In this document: one piece after another, positions 8,890 to 21,227 of the stretch
Position numbering within the stretch: the stretch's first letter is position 1
Layout: every line of letters begins with the position of its first letter
Source of the DNA: Perkinsus marinus ATCC 50983
Lineage: Eukaryota; Perkinsozoa; Perkinsida; Perkinsidae
Assembly (NCBI RefSeq): GCF_000006405.1
Contig: NW_003201162.1
Location: 7,331-71,330 of the forward strand
Direction of reading: 5' to 3'
DNA: 64,000 nt
Made by a program: the position numbers and the translations under genes
Notes under the pieces: generated by a model
Seen by the model: only the letters and a program-made list of their open reading frames with translations
Told to the model about the DNA's origin: nothing
Databases searched by the model: none

Positions 8890-9836
8890 ACCGATGTGCG
8901 CACGATTGTAAGTTTTAACCCATCCCCTTGAGTAGATTGGAGTGCTTGTATTAGTCTCTCCGACTTGTGTCCACGACGATGAGTAAAAATGCAGTCAGGA
9001 TATCGTTTATAAGTGTTTCTAGCAACAACAATCGAAAGCCTATATGATTCTAAGAACAATGATACCACTGACGCCGACAAAGTTGACTGGAGAAGCATGG
9101 GCAACACAAGTGGCGAGCGACTCGTCCGAAATCGAGTTGTGTCAAGACTTCAAGATGATGAAGGGATGACTAGTCGACTTCGACGAGATAGTCTAATATT
9201 TATCTGTCAGTCGTTAGCATTACCACGCTTCCTTAAATTCCCTCCTTAACCCACCCACTGCCGCCCGTAGGCTGGAACCATTGAATTGCTCGGTTAGATC
9301 TCTCTTCCTTCCGTGTTTCTTTAGTTACTATTCTGGAGATCTGTAGGTGCGCATCGTAGCTCGATGATTCGGTTTTTCAGCCAATGGTGGGGAAGTCTAA
9401 GTCATGGATCGGAAAGTCGCAACAAACTTGAACGTGTTGAGGAAAAGTAAGGTTGTTACGCGGAAAGAATTATAATTGGGCAGTAGAAGGGTTTCACAAA
9501 CTACGAAATTTCGACAAAACCAAGTTGTGAGCGGACGATTGGTACAGTCATTGATAGCTATATCACTTTACAATCCAGCGGTACTCAGCTCGCTCTAAAT
9601 GCGGCCAACTACTCAACTAAATTTACTCAGGGCAACTTTTTTGACAAGACTAGATAGGCTCGCGAGGTCTCCCGGGTCCCTACCAGCGCGTTCGTCTGCT
9701 GAACGGGACGCGCTGAAGATCGAAAGTATCAATCGAGTGGCACCGTGTGCGGATAGCCTGGTCGTGAGTGCTAGACGAGATCTGCCTGTCTGAACGGAGT
9801 TATGAGGGCAACTTGAGATCCCGTTCAAGCTTGAGA
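8890..9836. other. Intergenic, no gene recognised
   Basis: Only short ORFs in conflicting frames; nothing resembling a domain. The sequence ggcaacttttttgacaagac near 9630 returns in slightly altered form near 9976, so the transporter fragment below lies between two direct repeats about 345 bases apart. Confidence 0.5.
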
Positions 9837-9960
9837 TAGCACGCGACAGGAAAAATACGAACAGCTGGGTCACACAGAAAGCACCGATTAGACGAACAAG
9901 AGTATCGACCGTAGGGAAGCGATCAATCCTTCGAGATTATGAGACATGTCCGACCAACTA
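9837..9960 (-). pseudogene. Fragment of an AAAP amino-acid permease gene
   Basis: Matches 21356-21485 of the intact permease gene, including the blocks gtcacacagaaagcaccgat and gagacatgtccgaccaact, with many substitutions and a 7-base deletion that breaks the frame. It corresponds to part of the C-terminal membrane region. A dead fragment in the same orientation as the parent, about 11.5 kb away. Confidence 0.8.
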
Positions 9961-10207
9961 TGTATATTTGTTCTGGGCAATTTTTTTGACCAGACTATAT
10001 CTGCCACGCCCACAGAAATTGCACATCTCGGACTCAACGATCAACCATCCAGAGGGCTTATTCATACTGAGGCATACTTGGCTTTGGGCTGATATACTGA
10101 GGTATTGATTGTACTATGCTGTGGATGGCATAGACTGTGCTATAGACTGACGTGGTCTTGTCAAGGTCGATATTGTAAATAATGCAACTCTCTTCCGAAG
10201 ACCTCGT

Positions 10208-10571
10208 CCGGTCTCCGCTCCTCTCTGAGGCCTGTCATTACAGACTACCACAAAAAATATACCCAGGTGCAGCCACTGCACTGCAGTGAGTAACACCCAG
10301 ACTCTCTCAGGTGGCTCTTCGAAAGACTCAAAGAACGGTNNNNNNNNNNNNNNNNNNNNNNNNNNNNNNNNNNNNNNNNNNNNNNNNNNNNNNNNNNNNN
10401 NNNNNNNNNNNNNNNNNNNNNNNNNNNNNNNNNNNNNNNCCGGTCTCCGCTCCTCTCTGAGGCCTGTCATTACAGACTACCACAAAAAATATACCCAGGT
10501 GCAGCCACTGCACTGCAGTGAGTAACACCCAGACTCTCTCAGGTGGCTCTTCGAAAGACTCAAAGAACGGT
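10208..10571. other. Assembly gap flanked by identical 132-base sequences
   Basis: Bases 10208-10339 and 10440-10571 are the same sequence on the two sides of exactly 100 N (10340-10439). This is the usual sign of contig ends that overlap but were not merged, so the real locus may hold only one copy and no gap. ORFs running through the N are meaningless. Confidence 0.9.
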
Positions 10572-11683
10572 TGGGCTCCCTTGTGTACCTTCTACTTGTG
10601 TGCATATTCGAGATTGACCTGCCAGTTTGGTATGCTCAGGAATATTCTGGCTCCCTGCGTACGACGCAGTGAAAATATTCGATGAACGAAATTTTGTCCG
10701 ATCAAGCCTTCTCGCCTGCCTCGTACTGATCGAGTTCTACCCGTCGTTATCAGCGGGAATCGAGCCCTTCCTGAAACTCCTGAATCAGATTGAACCTCCC
10801 AAGTTGGTTTCTTATAATCACCACTTCACTAGGCAAATCGAACACACAGACCTTCCAGCCGGGGTCGCACGCATCCACGTTTAGCATACTCTTCCCTTAT
10901 CCTTGAACACATGAAATGGATCAATGGTGCAACAACACGACTTGATTATAGGGAGCAACAAGGGATCTCATGAATCTTCTAGCGTGGCGATGTTCGGCTG
11001 CCTCGCGGATGACCATCATCGTCTTGCGATGGATCTGATCGAACCGACATCAGCCTCATGTTGATTCGATCATATTTTCGTCGGTGAGTAGTGCATTACA
11101 GTCTATTTGCCGACACTTCCATCTTGACTCTGAACATTCAGCGGCAACGGAGTTCGTTGACAAGATCACAGGCTTGTTAGTCTCCTTGACGAATAGTCGA
11201 CAGGAATGGATACATAGACTCAGGGTATGAAGCTGCCGACCTTAGATTGGGCTCCTACCAGAAACACTCTGTGCTCATTGATGCGAGCGCATACTTGAGC
11301 ATGTTGTTAACCATTTGGGAACTCGAGGCAATAGTTACTCATTAACTGTTGATGGAATTCACAGAGTCCATCTATCATCATACTCGTACTGCTATAGAAT
11401 ATAAGAAGTAAGCTCCTGCCCTTCTGTACTTGCCAAAGTATGAAACTGCTTTGGAGAAACACAACACGTGCCTCGAATGAAATGACCAAGCTATGAGCCA
11501 GGAAGTGGTGGCAACTCATCTATTGGTTAAGGCAATTAATGAGGAAAGGTTGATGGATAAAGTCATCAGTTTCTTATCGCTCTGAGGCTGACGCGCCTCC
11601 TGTATCGCCGAGCTGACCGATAACTGGGAAAAGTGAAACTTGTTTCCATCGTCAAATCGTCTCATACGCCAGAATCATACTCA
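10572..11683. other. Intergenic, no gene recognised
   Basis: Short ORFs only (for example an 85-residue frame at 10627-10884) with no domain and no convincing exon chain on either strand. Confidence 0.5.
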
Positions 11684-12883
11684 TCATCCTCCATCCATAT
11701 CTTCGTCCTCCCCCTCTTCGCGCTTTGGCGTGAGATAGTTCTTCCCGTAAGTGGCCCACAAGAACCAATCAATGTCATGATAGGTTGAGAATGATAAACC
11801 ATTGAGGCTGATAGTGCTTGCTGGGAGAACCTTCTCCGAAGGGATACGGAAGTATTTACCGCTACGATGCCATTCATGCGAGTAGCCGTCATCTCCGTGA
11901 TCAGTTAATCCATACAAGTCAACATAAACACATCCGAATGAATCACATACCCGAGTCATATTGAATATGATGCTCATATCGATGTCATACAATCGCCCGG
12001 CCAGTGGATGATGTGAAGCGATGCAAACCCGCCAGATGTTGTGCTTGAATAGGAAATAGCCGAGGCCGCGGAGACGTTCTGCAAACTCATTTCTTTGTAC
12101 GCACGGCGATGCGCCAGGTGGCAAGAAATAGGCAATATCTGAGTCTGCAGTCCAGGGGATGTGCGTACCGTTCCGAACAGCTCCCAGGGCGGTGCCGTGG
12201 GTTAGCATAGGCTGGCATCCGAACTCCTCCATGGCACGATAGACATCGATGGTGAGCATGTCAAGGACTGCTGACCCGCACACAGGCTTCAATACTCTTG
12301 GGTCGAGGAGAGTGCTACGAGTAGCACCTGCGCATTCCAACCGGTTGTGGTTAGGATGTATCGGTAGACAATGTTTCCAGTGTGAGGCGGAGCTAATTTG
12401 CGGGTCGACCTCGTCCAAGCGTGGCCCTTCACAGACCTCGCGTGCCCGCTCATATACCCTTAGAGGCTCCACAGGAGCGTCTGCTAGAGCCCTCTGGAAA
12501 AAGTCACCATTGCGATAATAGGACATATTCAACTCGCCACCTGTTCTCGGGCACTCGATAATTTTGAGATCTGCTGCTCCAATATTTACGACCTGTTCAT
12601 GCGTCATAGACGGAGTTGTTCCAAGTCGATGAGAGTGAGATTGGTCAAGACTGACTCTCGAACGATGATCTTTGGCTCGTAGGGAGCTCATTAGATAGAC
12701 GGGTACGATAGAGATGAGAATCAACGGGAATATCCAAAGTAGTCGGCGGCGGCGGTGGTACTCAGGTGCGACTTTGAGCTCGTCGACCCGGCCATTCCTG
12801 CTGGATGGCATGCGAATCGCATACGCGTAATGATTCGGAGGTGACAGCGGAGACTTCTCACATGAGGGAGACGCTTCTTTCAT
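11684..12883 (-). CDS. LicD/fukutin-like phosphotransferase, type II membrane protein
   Basis: About 399 residues from the ATG at 12883 (an in-frame ATG lies at 12913). I prefer 12883 because the truncated relative at 8721 starts at the same alignment point. A basic segment (RRRR) precedes one membrane helix (LLWIFPLILISIVPVYLM), giving a short cytosolic tail and a lumenal catalytic part. The LicD signature is clear: HGTALGAVRNGTHIPWTADSD, compare GTLLGAVR...PWDDDID of bacterial LicD and animal fukutin/FKRP; the Asp pair should bind metal and nucleotide. These families move phosphocholine or phospho-sugar alcohol units onto glycans. The likely site is the Golgi or ER and the substrate is unknown. 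The C-terminus is acidic (EEGEDEDMDGG). No intron is needed. Confidence 0.85.
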   Translation of the reverse strand: MKEASPSCEKSPLSPPNHYAYAIRMPSSRNGRVDELKVAPEYHRRRRLLWIFPLILISIVPVYLMSSLRAKDHRSRVSLDQSHSHRLGTTPSMTHEQVVNIGAADLKIIECPRTGGELNMSYYRNGDFFQRALADAPVEPLRVYERAREVCEGPRLDEVDPQISSASHWKHCLPIHPNHNRLECAGATRSTLLDPRVLKPVCGSAVLDMLTIDVYRAMEEFGCQPMLTHGTALGAVRNGTHIPWTADSDIAYFLPPGASPCVQRNEFAERLRGLGYFLFKHNIWRVCIASHHPLAGRLYDIDMSIIFNMTRVCDSFGCVYVDLYGLTDHGDDGYSHEWHRSGKYFRIPSEKVLPASTISLNGLSFSTYHDIDWFLWATYGKNYLTPKREEGEDEDMDGG

Positions 12884-12913
12884 GAGGAAAAGAAATAAGT
12901 GAAGACACTGCAT

Positions 12914-14028
12914 TTGTTTAGCATGAGAAGTGAATCCGCGGTCAAAACCGCGCCAGTTACATCACCTGCCATCTATCTGGTTGCATCCTGGTGTAGCGCA
13001 CCGTTTGTGCGAGTGGAATGCGACCAATAACGAAGCTTCAGAAGAAGTGCTTCTCCTTTTTCATGTCCCTCTCCTCTTAGCTCCGTAGAAATCGTTGTGG
13101 GCTATTGCTCGATGGAAGTGATTCTGCTAGCGAGCAAGAATTACTGCACACCGCGTCCAAGCACACGTGAATATCGTAGTTACGGCACGCATCGTCCGAG
13201 TAATGTGACCCCTATCCTCGCAGATATCGGAAATGGGAAGGGAAAGCTCATCATGTTCGATGTGTGTTGCTCTACGAGCCTGGCTCCTCCAAGCCGAAGA
13301 TTGCTCCTGGGGCCATATTACAGATTGAGCCGACAATATGCTCATGTGCTCAATATGCGACTAGAGTTCACGCAGTTTGTGCTCCATTCATGCATGTTTG
13401 CTGAAGCGCGCAAATAGCACTTTGCTGTAATGTGAGACTCGGACGGTCACTTCGGCTCTTCTTCTTTTCACACGTGATTGGCATATCAGTCGCTCGCGCA
13501 TTCATTGCGTTCTGCAAAGAAGGCTAATGAGTCCCTCTAATTCCTACTCTAGGAATTCATCCCCCGATTCACAAATTGCCACTCTGAGAGTGGAGCGCGC
13601 GAGAGATGCCACTGGACTCCAGTGGCTGGAGTTCAATCAGCGTCAAGGCGCAACGTATATGGTAGTCATCATGTCATAGTTTGTAGTATTGACTCGTGTC
13701 TCTACACTATCTGTGTTGGCAGGTAATCTATGCTGTAGGTAAGCAGTAGTTGAGCATTATGTCTCTTTAGCTGAGTCACTCTATGTGCACCATTGTGACC
13801 TTAGCGTTCCCACTCATCTATGTAGGTGAGTAACTTAGAATGGTTATCCTTGCACTCTCGAAGTTATTTGTGCCGTCTATCCATTGGGCCTCTTTCAGTA
13901 GTTGCTCACTTACCTTAGGACGGCAAGAAACTAGAGAAACTAAGGATGGAGCGTTTCACTAAGGGCTATGATTACTTAACTCCCTCAGACTCACCCTCAA
14001 GGTTAGAAACCCAAAGACCTGATGTTGG
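12914..14028. other. Intergenic, no gene recognised
   Basis: About 12914-13015 is the upstream flank shared with the truncated LicD copy and may hold its promoter. A 106-residue frame at 13097-13417 has no recognisable domain and an antisense rival. Confidence 0.5.
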
Positions 14029-14035
14029 TTTTCTA

Positions 14036-14508
14036 ATATAGATGGGCAGCGTAACGTTTTTCTACGGTTTACCTTACGGCCTGCGTAACGTGAGCACTTC
14101 ATGGTTACGGAAAGGCCTTATGACTTTGTGTCTAATGCTGAACTGTTTCTTTAAGAAACTTTCTTAGAATTGGGGCTGAAAGATTTGCTGTAATGCACTT
14201 CACGATAGCTCAAATAGTTGTTAAGGTCATTTCCTGTGGCTCGAATTCAACCGAACCGCTGAGAGAGTAACATTTGGATTGGCATTTACCACTCGTCTCC
14301 TCTGCAAATTCGGTCCGTCTTATTCCCAGGCTGGCCCGGAACTGCCAAGTCGGCCTCATGAAATATGTAGATTTAGGCAACTTGAATTATCAATCCTCAT
14401 TTTGTCCTCTGCATCTCCGTAAGACCCATTACGGCGCCACAAATTTACGGTACGGAGCTTGAATCGTAACCGTAAAAGTGACCCGTAACGTAATTCTGCC
14501 CATCTATA
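14036..14508. mobile_element. MITE-like element with terminal inverted repeats and target duplication
   Basis: The left end reads atatagatgggcag (14036-14049) and the right end ctgcccatctata (14496-14508), a 13-base perfect inverted repeat. Both ends are flanked by ttttcta (14029-14035 and 14509-14515), a 7-base target duplication. The 473-base body is rich in TTACGG/CCGTAA motifs near both ends, a subterminal repeat pattern common in transposase-binding regions. No transposase is encoded. An accidental 'PYGLRN' translation near 14070 resembles RT but stands alone. Confidence 0.75.
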
Positions 14509-14515
14509 TTTTCTA

Positions 14516-14992
14516 AGAACTATGAGTAAGGGAGTCTGTTCGTTCCACTAACGCCCGTTCCTCGGGACGTACTTAAGATTTCGGTAAGGCCCGACTGATG
14601 AAGCTAGCTCCGATCTTGACTCGCGGAATTTCTGAACTCACATCATTACACTCGGCTGGCGTGCCTCAATCCCCGTGAGTACGATCCCCGGAGAGTGAGG
14701 TTTTACTCAATGCTCAACTCGTTCGACACGGTCAAAGAAAGCACAGGATTGCGCGCGCTCTAATATTACGATCATTCATGCTTCTCCACAGCTAATGACG
14801 GTTTTATCGTCGTCACCTCTAACTCAGATGTTTCACCGACCCTTTCCCCTCCCAGACTTGTTGTTCAACAGACATAACTAACATCATGTTGGTGTGTCCA
14901 TCCCGCAACACACATGTTAGTACCATGTGTGTTACGGGATGGACCACGCTCTCCGCTGAGCTCGTCCAACTCGCTCCCCACCATTGAGCAAC
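14516..14992. other. Intergenic with one strong hairpin
   Basis: No gene seen. 14892-14916 and 14924-14947 form a stem of about 20 pairs (core tccatcccg-aacacacatg) around the loop ttagtac. It lies just left of repeat copy 2 and could be a transposon-end remnant or a structured RNA. Confidence 0.5.
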
Positions 14993-15818
14993 TAAGCATG
15001 ATCTGACTTTGAATCTATTTTTCTCGACTTGTCTTTTTTTTACCAAATTTTGGTTTTTGTATAAATTCACGAACAACTTTTCAAGCTTCCAGTAAGTTTT
15101 CAAGAACTTGCTCAGTTCTTACTTGACATCTTGCTTAATCTCATGCTAAAGGTTCGTCTTCTTACTTTGGAGGCTGAGGGATCAGTGAAACATACTTGGA
15201 ATTTTCTAAGTTTGTTAGGTTAGGTTTATGTCATAAACTTTATGATTTCAAGATTCGCCAACCTTGAGAAGTTAGTGAAAGAGGACCTTCATGTAGCGTA
15301 ATCCAACTTATATTCGATGACATGGAGCCTACGGTACCATGTTTCGGCTGTTGCACTGGATAGGCTATTCCTGTCATCCTGAGCGTTGTATGAACCGAGT
15401 GCGCCGGAGGGCGTCAAAGATTACATTTCGTCCGCGATACTTTGCTCGTCGCCTAATGGCGAGAAAGAGTGGCGGAGGTTCCCCATGCTTCGGTTCAACA
15501 CGTTTTATACAACGAATGGATTATCAAAGTTGCCAGCATGACATTCTTGTATACTACGTTCTTATATCCATAACACGGCTTGCGTAAGTTCCTCGACCGT
15601 CGTAGAATCACGTTGTCACCAGCCTCTGCAAGCTTGCCTGTAGTTGATGACAGCTGGAGGCCCTGAGGTTGAAGAGGTCCTCGTCGAATTACCACGTGCT
15701 TGATCACTGCAAAAGTTGATAGTCGACTATCATATGAAATTCATCCGGGCGACTCTCCACTCGTGCATTGCTGTTGGATGGAATCGCACCATTCTGGAAG
15801 TGCCGTATGTCAGTGGTT
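14993..15818 (+). repeat. Dispersed repeat, copy 2
   Basis: Second copy of the repeat at 6731-8223, without its two insertions. It begins taagcatgatctgac and ends ...gccgtatgtcagtg, 14 bases before the start codon of the coiled-coil gene, so it may supply that gene's upstream region. Confidence 0.75.
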
Positions 15819-15832
15819 CAGTCTAGTCTAAG

Positions 15833-18800
15833 ATGAGCGCCCCTCCAAGTGGTTCATCGGCTTCGGCTGAGCTACAGCGACTGCACCGTGGTATCGAAGT
15901 CAAAACTCGGAAGCTGGAATTAGAGCGTCGACGCTTGAGTGATTCACTTCATCATCAACTCGTCTCATGGAAGACCTACCTTCAGGAAAGCTCATCGAAG
16001 ACTTTTCTCAAGCCCGAGCGGAGTTGGAGACTAAGATCCTGCCTTCCAAAAAGCAAAAGTCCGAACAGGATATGTGAGCAGTTGACACTTGCCCGTTTGT
16101 GATATGCATATATAAGTTACCGCGAGAAGGCAATGACGAGCGACATGGCACCGGGAACTGCTGGATTCGACATGTGAGAGGCGAACAGAGCCACAGTAAT
16201 CGATTCATCCACCTCAGCCACGTGAAAGAAGTGCTTCAGAGCTGTTCGCCTGGGGCTATGAGATCCCTGGAGACCAGGTAACTGTTACATTGAATAGCAT
16301 TGTCAAGTTGAAGGGACCGAGTGTCTCCAGAATAACCAAGGCTTCTGGTATTCTGAATACAATGAACGATAGAATCCGCGAGATGAGAACGAATATCGAT
16401 ACTCTGCGAATGGAGAAAGTGCAAGTCTACGATGCCTTGAAAAACAATCTTGACCAGGCAAGAACATTTCTACTCTTCCGCAATACGGGAAGTCTCGTAT
16501 GCCCGTGCAGGTGAAAAGCACTACAGCTGCACTCGGGGATCTCACTTCTGAATTCGAGTTGGACAGAAAAGAAGCAGTTGGCTGCCAACAGAAACTGTCC
16601 GAGTTAAAGGCCGCTGATGACTCAGAGAAGCGAGCTTTTAGAAAGCAGATCGGAGGTGCTCCTTGGGCCATTGCCGGTTGAGTATGTCAGACTTGTGACG
16701 TAGAGATCTCCCTAACGTGATAAATAGCATTGATGATCATGATTCAATGCGTGTGCATGTATGAACCTGTGGCAGATATGAAGAAGCAGATAACAGAAAT
16801 TCATCGTGAAGGGCAGGAGTGGGAGGTGCAGACCAACCGCGAGAGTATCAAACAGAGGCTTAGCGCTCGGCGAAGCCCTCGAGGTACCCCAGGACCGGCC
16901 TGCTTCCACCAACTGATGATCCCTAGGTCGTCATCGTGATGGTAAACCATTCTTACCGTCATCGGCGAGAGAAGGGATCCTGGTAAGACCGATGATACGA
17001 CCAAGGGTTCCTGCAGTTCCTCGCTCCAGGCGGAATACACGAATGCTGTGGAAGAGGAGACTTTCTCAGAGATGAATACTATGAAAAGTGAGAGAAGTCA
17101 ATGACCATTAGCCACAATGTGCATCTGGATTCAGGAATATTAAAGCTAGCATTGTTGAACTCGATCCAAAGAAGACATATTAGACAACATAACAGGAACA
17201 GCGAAGTGTTCGAGCAGGTAGGTTTAGGATATGCTACACATTGCAACAAGTCGAGCGAACACATGTTCTGGCTACAATGAGTATTTGGTCAACTCTCACA
17301 TAACTTGTTGTACTCATACGTGATATTTGAGGCCAGCGTACGTACGTCAACCAGTCTTGTGGGCGGGCATTTAGGCTTTCCGTACTATCCAGCAATCCAC
17401 GGGTGTCACAGAGGCCGGAGATATCGTGAAAATCTTCGTCAAGGCCGAACAAGAGAATTACGGGTGAACACGAGGGAATGAGTTGAACCCGCTGAGTCAC
17501 CTGGTCAGGTTGGGGACTTATTCGAATGTGCTGTCGAGAGACATCGAGGATTGGAAAAAGGAGAACAGAAGACTCAAGAAGGCTCTGGCCATGCACCATG
17601 CCAGAGTTGCTGGCGATGCTGAGAAAAGACAAAAGGTATGCTATAAGTCGTCTGGAGAGGGAGGAATACCATCTCGCGAGGAGATTTCACATTTGCGAGG
17701 AAAAAGCGAGAAGTTATGAGATAACCAGGCGATTTAGTAGAAGAAGTAGGACCATCATGATGTTGTTCCAAAGGCACTTGTACAACTCGAGAGGGACATC
17801 GAGGAGAAAAAGAAAGGCGCCGAAAGCAACCTTGAGGTTTTGGATGAGATCAAAACTTTGCTCGAAGACGCTCTGTCTACGACGAAGGAGATGGCGCAAG
17901 TTCTTCACAAGGAGGTATGGAGTTACTCGCCAGACTGACAATCCTTGATTTCAGCGACGAGGCCGCGGTGACCCTTCGCAAATTGAAGAACATCAGGAAC
18001 CCCGATCACCGAGGAAGACCGAAATCCAAGGCTATCAAGCAGAGATCCCAGGTGAGTATTGCAAACATCACTTTTGAGTCGCTCTTGAGTTCCGTCTCAG
18101 GTGACAGCGAAGTATTGCTGAAATACCTCGACTACATTGAGCGATCCTTGAGCAGATGGGCAGACGCTGTGCCTAGCGTGAGAATGCCCCCTGGAGAACG
18201 GCCATTCGGCTATATGATGACCGTAAGGGACGGCAAGTGAATGTTGCGAGTTTATGTTTTAGATGCAAATGTCGGCGTTGTCTCCGCCTGCATCACCTAG
18301 CTTCAACATGTGAGACGTACACAGGATAGGATCGTCGTGTCTGAATAACCGCTGTGTAGACCGCGAGATGGAACACCACTTGTTCCTACTGGAGACCTTC
18401 CTGTAGCTCGCCTCACTCAATCAGCGGCGCAGGCAGCAGCCGCGGCACACCGACGCAAGTCTGGAAGTGAGATTAAATGGCCACTCTGGTATTCCGTCCA
18501 CCATCGGCAATAGAGTGATGAGTGCGCGACGATTAGTAACCTCCGACATACTTCAGCATGAGTTGATCGCAGGATGGTAGGTAACTCAACGGATGATGAC
18601 GATTCTGTAGGTACGATACGATCGGATTGCTCGTCTAGTGATGAAGAACACTTCGCCAAGCTCGATCGACCATGCACCTTGACGGAGTTGAAGATGATCG
18701 CGAAGGCTTCCATTGAGAAGAGACGTGAGTGAACAGCTCGATACGTTCTCCAGCGTCTAGCATTGATAGTAGCTGCTAGTCTCAACGTGTGGAGCTAGAT

Positions 18801-19750
18801 ACTTGTGTTTTGTGTTCTACGACTCTCTTGCATTTACGTTGGAGTTGGTTTTTTTGTTGCAGGTCTTCGGAGAAAAGCAAAGAGAGTAACCCTCGCGCCA
18901 CCAAGGGTTTCTGTTGACTCCGCCACGCGTCGCTCCCTCGGGTAGACTATCGCGAGTTTGGTCATGCATACCGCATTTCGTCTAACATGGCATGCGGTCC
19001 ATTTCAGCTACGATGAATTCGTTGCTCCAATTGCATCTACTGATATGAATTCGCTGGAAGAGGTGAGTTTTATATTCATTGTCATCAAAGGTTTGCCGAT
19101 GCACTATTTGAGTCGTGAATTCTGTCCTCACTAAATCAGGGCGCACCGGCGAAAAAGCTCCGACCTTTCTTCACCAAGAAGGAACGTGAGCTGCTGATCG
19201 CTTACAGAGTCACGTGAGAGTTATGCATTCCTTAGGTGAAGGAATCACCCCCAAGAACATTGAGAAGATCTTTAAGTCGAAGTGGGCAGCATTGGATGTC
19301 CAGTATTTGGAGTGATGCCGTTGCGAAATAGGTATAAGTTGGATCGAGCTCAGCTCGCTGACAAACTGCATGCGATAAGGATTAGTTTGCATGATTTATA
19401 TCGCCTGAGGCAGGTGAGGGCTTTCGTGTGGAAGCTGCTGTGCTCTGGTTTTGCCGCTCAGAAATTCGACAGGCATGACGTGGAAGGATCTGGGAGGATC
19501 AGAGTTAGTCAGTTGAAGAATCTCCTAGCGGATCTCGGGGAGAAGGTCACAGCAAAGAAGATAGAGAAGGCGTGTGCTGAACTCGATAAGCGCAAACTGG
19601 GCAAGGTGGAGTTCTACAACTTCGTAGGGTGCCTTCTATTCGTGCTCTCGGGGACTCCAACATTTTCAGGCACGCTGGTTTGCATTGCCAATGGAGGATG
19701 ATGACAATGAAAGTAGTAGTAGCAGCAGCGATAGCAGCCATGGCGACTGA
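15833..19750 (+). CDS. Split coiled-coil protein ending in EF-hands
   Basis: A chain of exons sharing one strand and GT-AG borders; full joining was not solved. It starts MSAPPSGSSASAELQRL at 15833. Coiled-coil blocks (charged heptads) are visible near 15960-16072, 16299-16460, 16500-16676, 17540-17635 (WKKENRRLKKAL), and 17760-17911 (LERDIEEKKKG). An acidic Ser-rich part is near 18570-18722 and a Lys-rich part near 19141-19207. The end is firm: exon 19462-19623 has an EF-hand with FDRHDVEGSGRIRVSQL and a second, degenerate loop (LDKRKLGKVEF). Intron 19624-19669 leads in phase 0 to the last exon 19670-19750 (ARWFALPMEDDD, Ser-rich tail, TGA). Likely a cytoskeletal or basal-body calcium-responsive protein (inference). 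It could be two genes. Confidence 0.55.
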
Positions 19751-21227
19751 ACTCATGGTGTTCATGAGCTGTGGATTCTAAACTCGGCTTGCATCGCGTT
19801 ATAAACCGGATACATGGAACACCTGTGTGTGTGTGTGAGTTTAAAGTCCAACACCTATGCAGTCCAGCACACATGGAACACCTATGACTGAACCTTAGCA
19901 CGCTTGTATGTGTTTATTTAGTAGAAGTTCTGTTGCTAACAAGGGAACAAGGAGTTCCACGCTGATCGAGTTCGCACGACAGCCACTTCGGCTATGCGCA
20001 AAGGGGTGGGAATGCGTGGAATCTGGGATCCAAGTTCTCAGTTTAGTCGCCCACTGTTGGAAGATTCTCCTTCCATGACTATTATTCATGACATAAGTTC
20101 TATCTTATGATTTTCAGGTTGCGTTCAGACTTTTCAGAACCGACTTGTTCAGGAGTATTACACATGTAGACCCGACACTAGCGTGTGATTGTGTTACTAA
20201 CTCCTTTTCGCGCGTCGTTCAAGTGTCCGACGTGTTAGGTCTTCAGCTCTGAAGCCTCGTCGAGCTGAAGAAACATGGTGATTGTCATGTTTCTTCAGAT
20301 AATGAGTTCGGATAGAAGATCAACTAGTGAAATATCCGTGGCTGTCCTGAGGCATCTCCGATGAGCACAAGTCACAACAATCATACTTCCATCAACTGAG
20401 TTGGAGCACCATCAGTTCTCAAAAATGTTTAGTTTGAGGCCGTATCAATGCTCCCTTGCGGACTACTGGTATTCATCGAGCCCGGTAGTTCTTTCTAGCT
20501 TAACTCGCAATATGATGCATATTCAACTCCGTCGTTGCTCTTCGAGTTTGACGAATGAACAGGCAAGAACGACAATGATACACACAAGTTTAATACGAGT
20601 TTTCCTCGAATATGCAAGGTTGACACGAATTCAATGCATTCAGATAATGCGGACTTCAAGTCCGGGACTTGTGTTACTTTCAAGTTCGACCTGATCAAAT
20701 AGATCACTTATTAAAATGACGGTATTATCTCCTGAAATGACAATATACGGGCAAGTTTGACGGTATAGTTCTTACCTTTATTTGCGCTACCCATGATCTG
20801 AGGGTGGAAGAGACGTGATACTTATGTGATGCCAACATCCCAGTTCGATTTAAACTGTTTCAACATAAATGTGCCGCCACGTGGAGAAAATCAAATCACC
20901 TATCGTGACAGAACCGATTGTTCAGACTCATAAGCCAATGCAAGAAAGAAAAAACGTGACAATATTTTGACGTGAATAGAGTAAAAAACCACTTTGGATC
21001 AATGTTTTACGCGGCTCCAAGTGGTGAGGCGCACTCAGCCCTCCGATTCTCCGCCAGAAAACGCCAGATTAGAGAATCTCGTGTCGGCTGAGGGCGAATC
21101 TAGGAGAAGCTCATCCAGGACTTGACTACGAATAGTCCGACACAGGATGCTGCCTCGGGAAAATTGGACTTGACAAATTGACATCAGAAAGTTCAAGTTC
21201 GCCTGAATACAAGGTGCGACCAGAATC
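19751..21227. other. Intergenic, no gene recognised
   Basis: A short (TG)n run near 19828 and several small ORFs; no exon chain or domain on either strand. Confidence 0.5.

Noticed and set aside
10114-10528. ORFs spanning the first N run
   Set aside because: They are open only because N is read as X; the flanks are a duplicated sequence.
13097-13417. 106-residue ORF as a gene
   Set aside because: No domain, an overlapping antisense ORF, and no splice partners.
14041-14160. Possible RT remnant (a PYGLRN-like translation)
   Set aside because: Only a few residues match, no other RT motif follows, and the stretch lies within the MITE.
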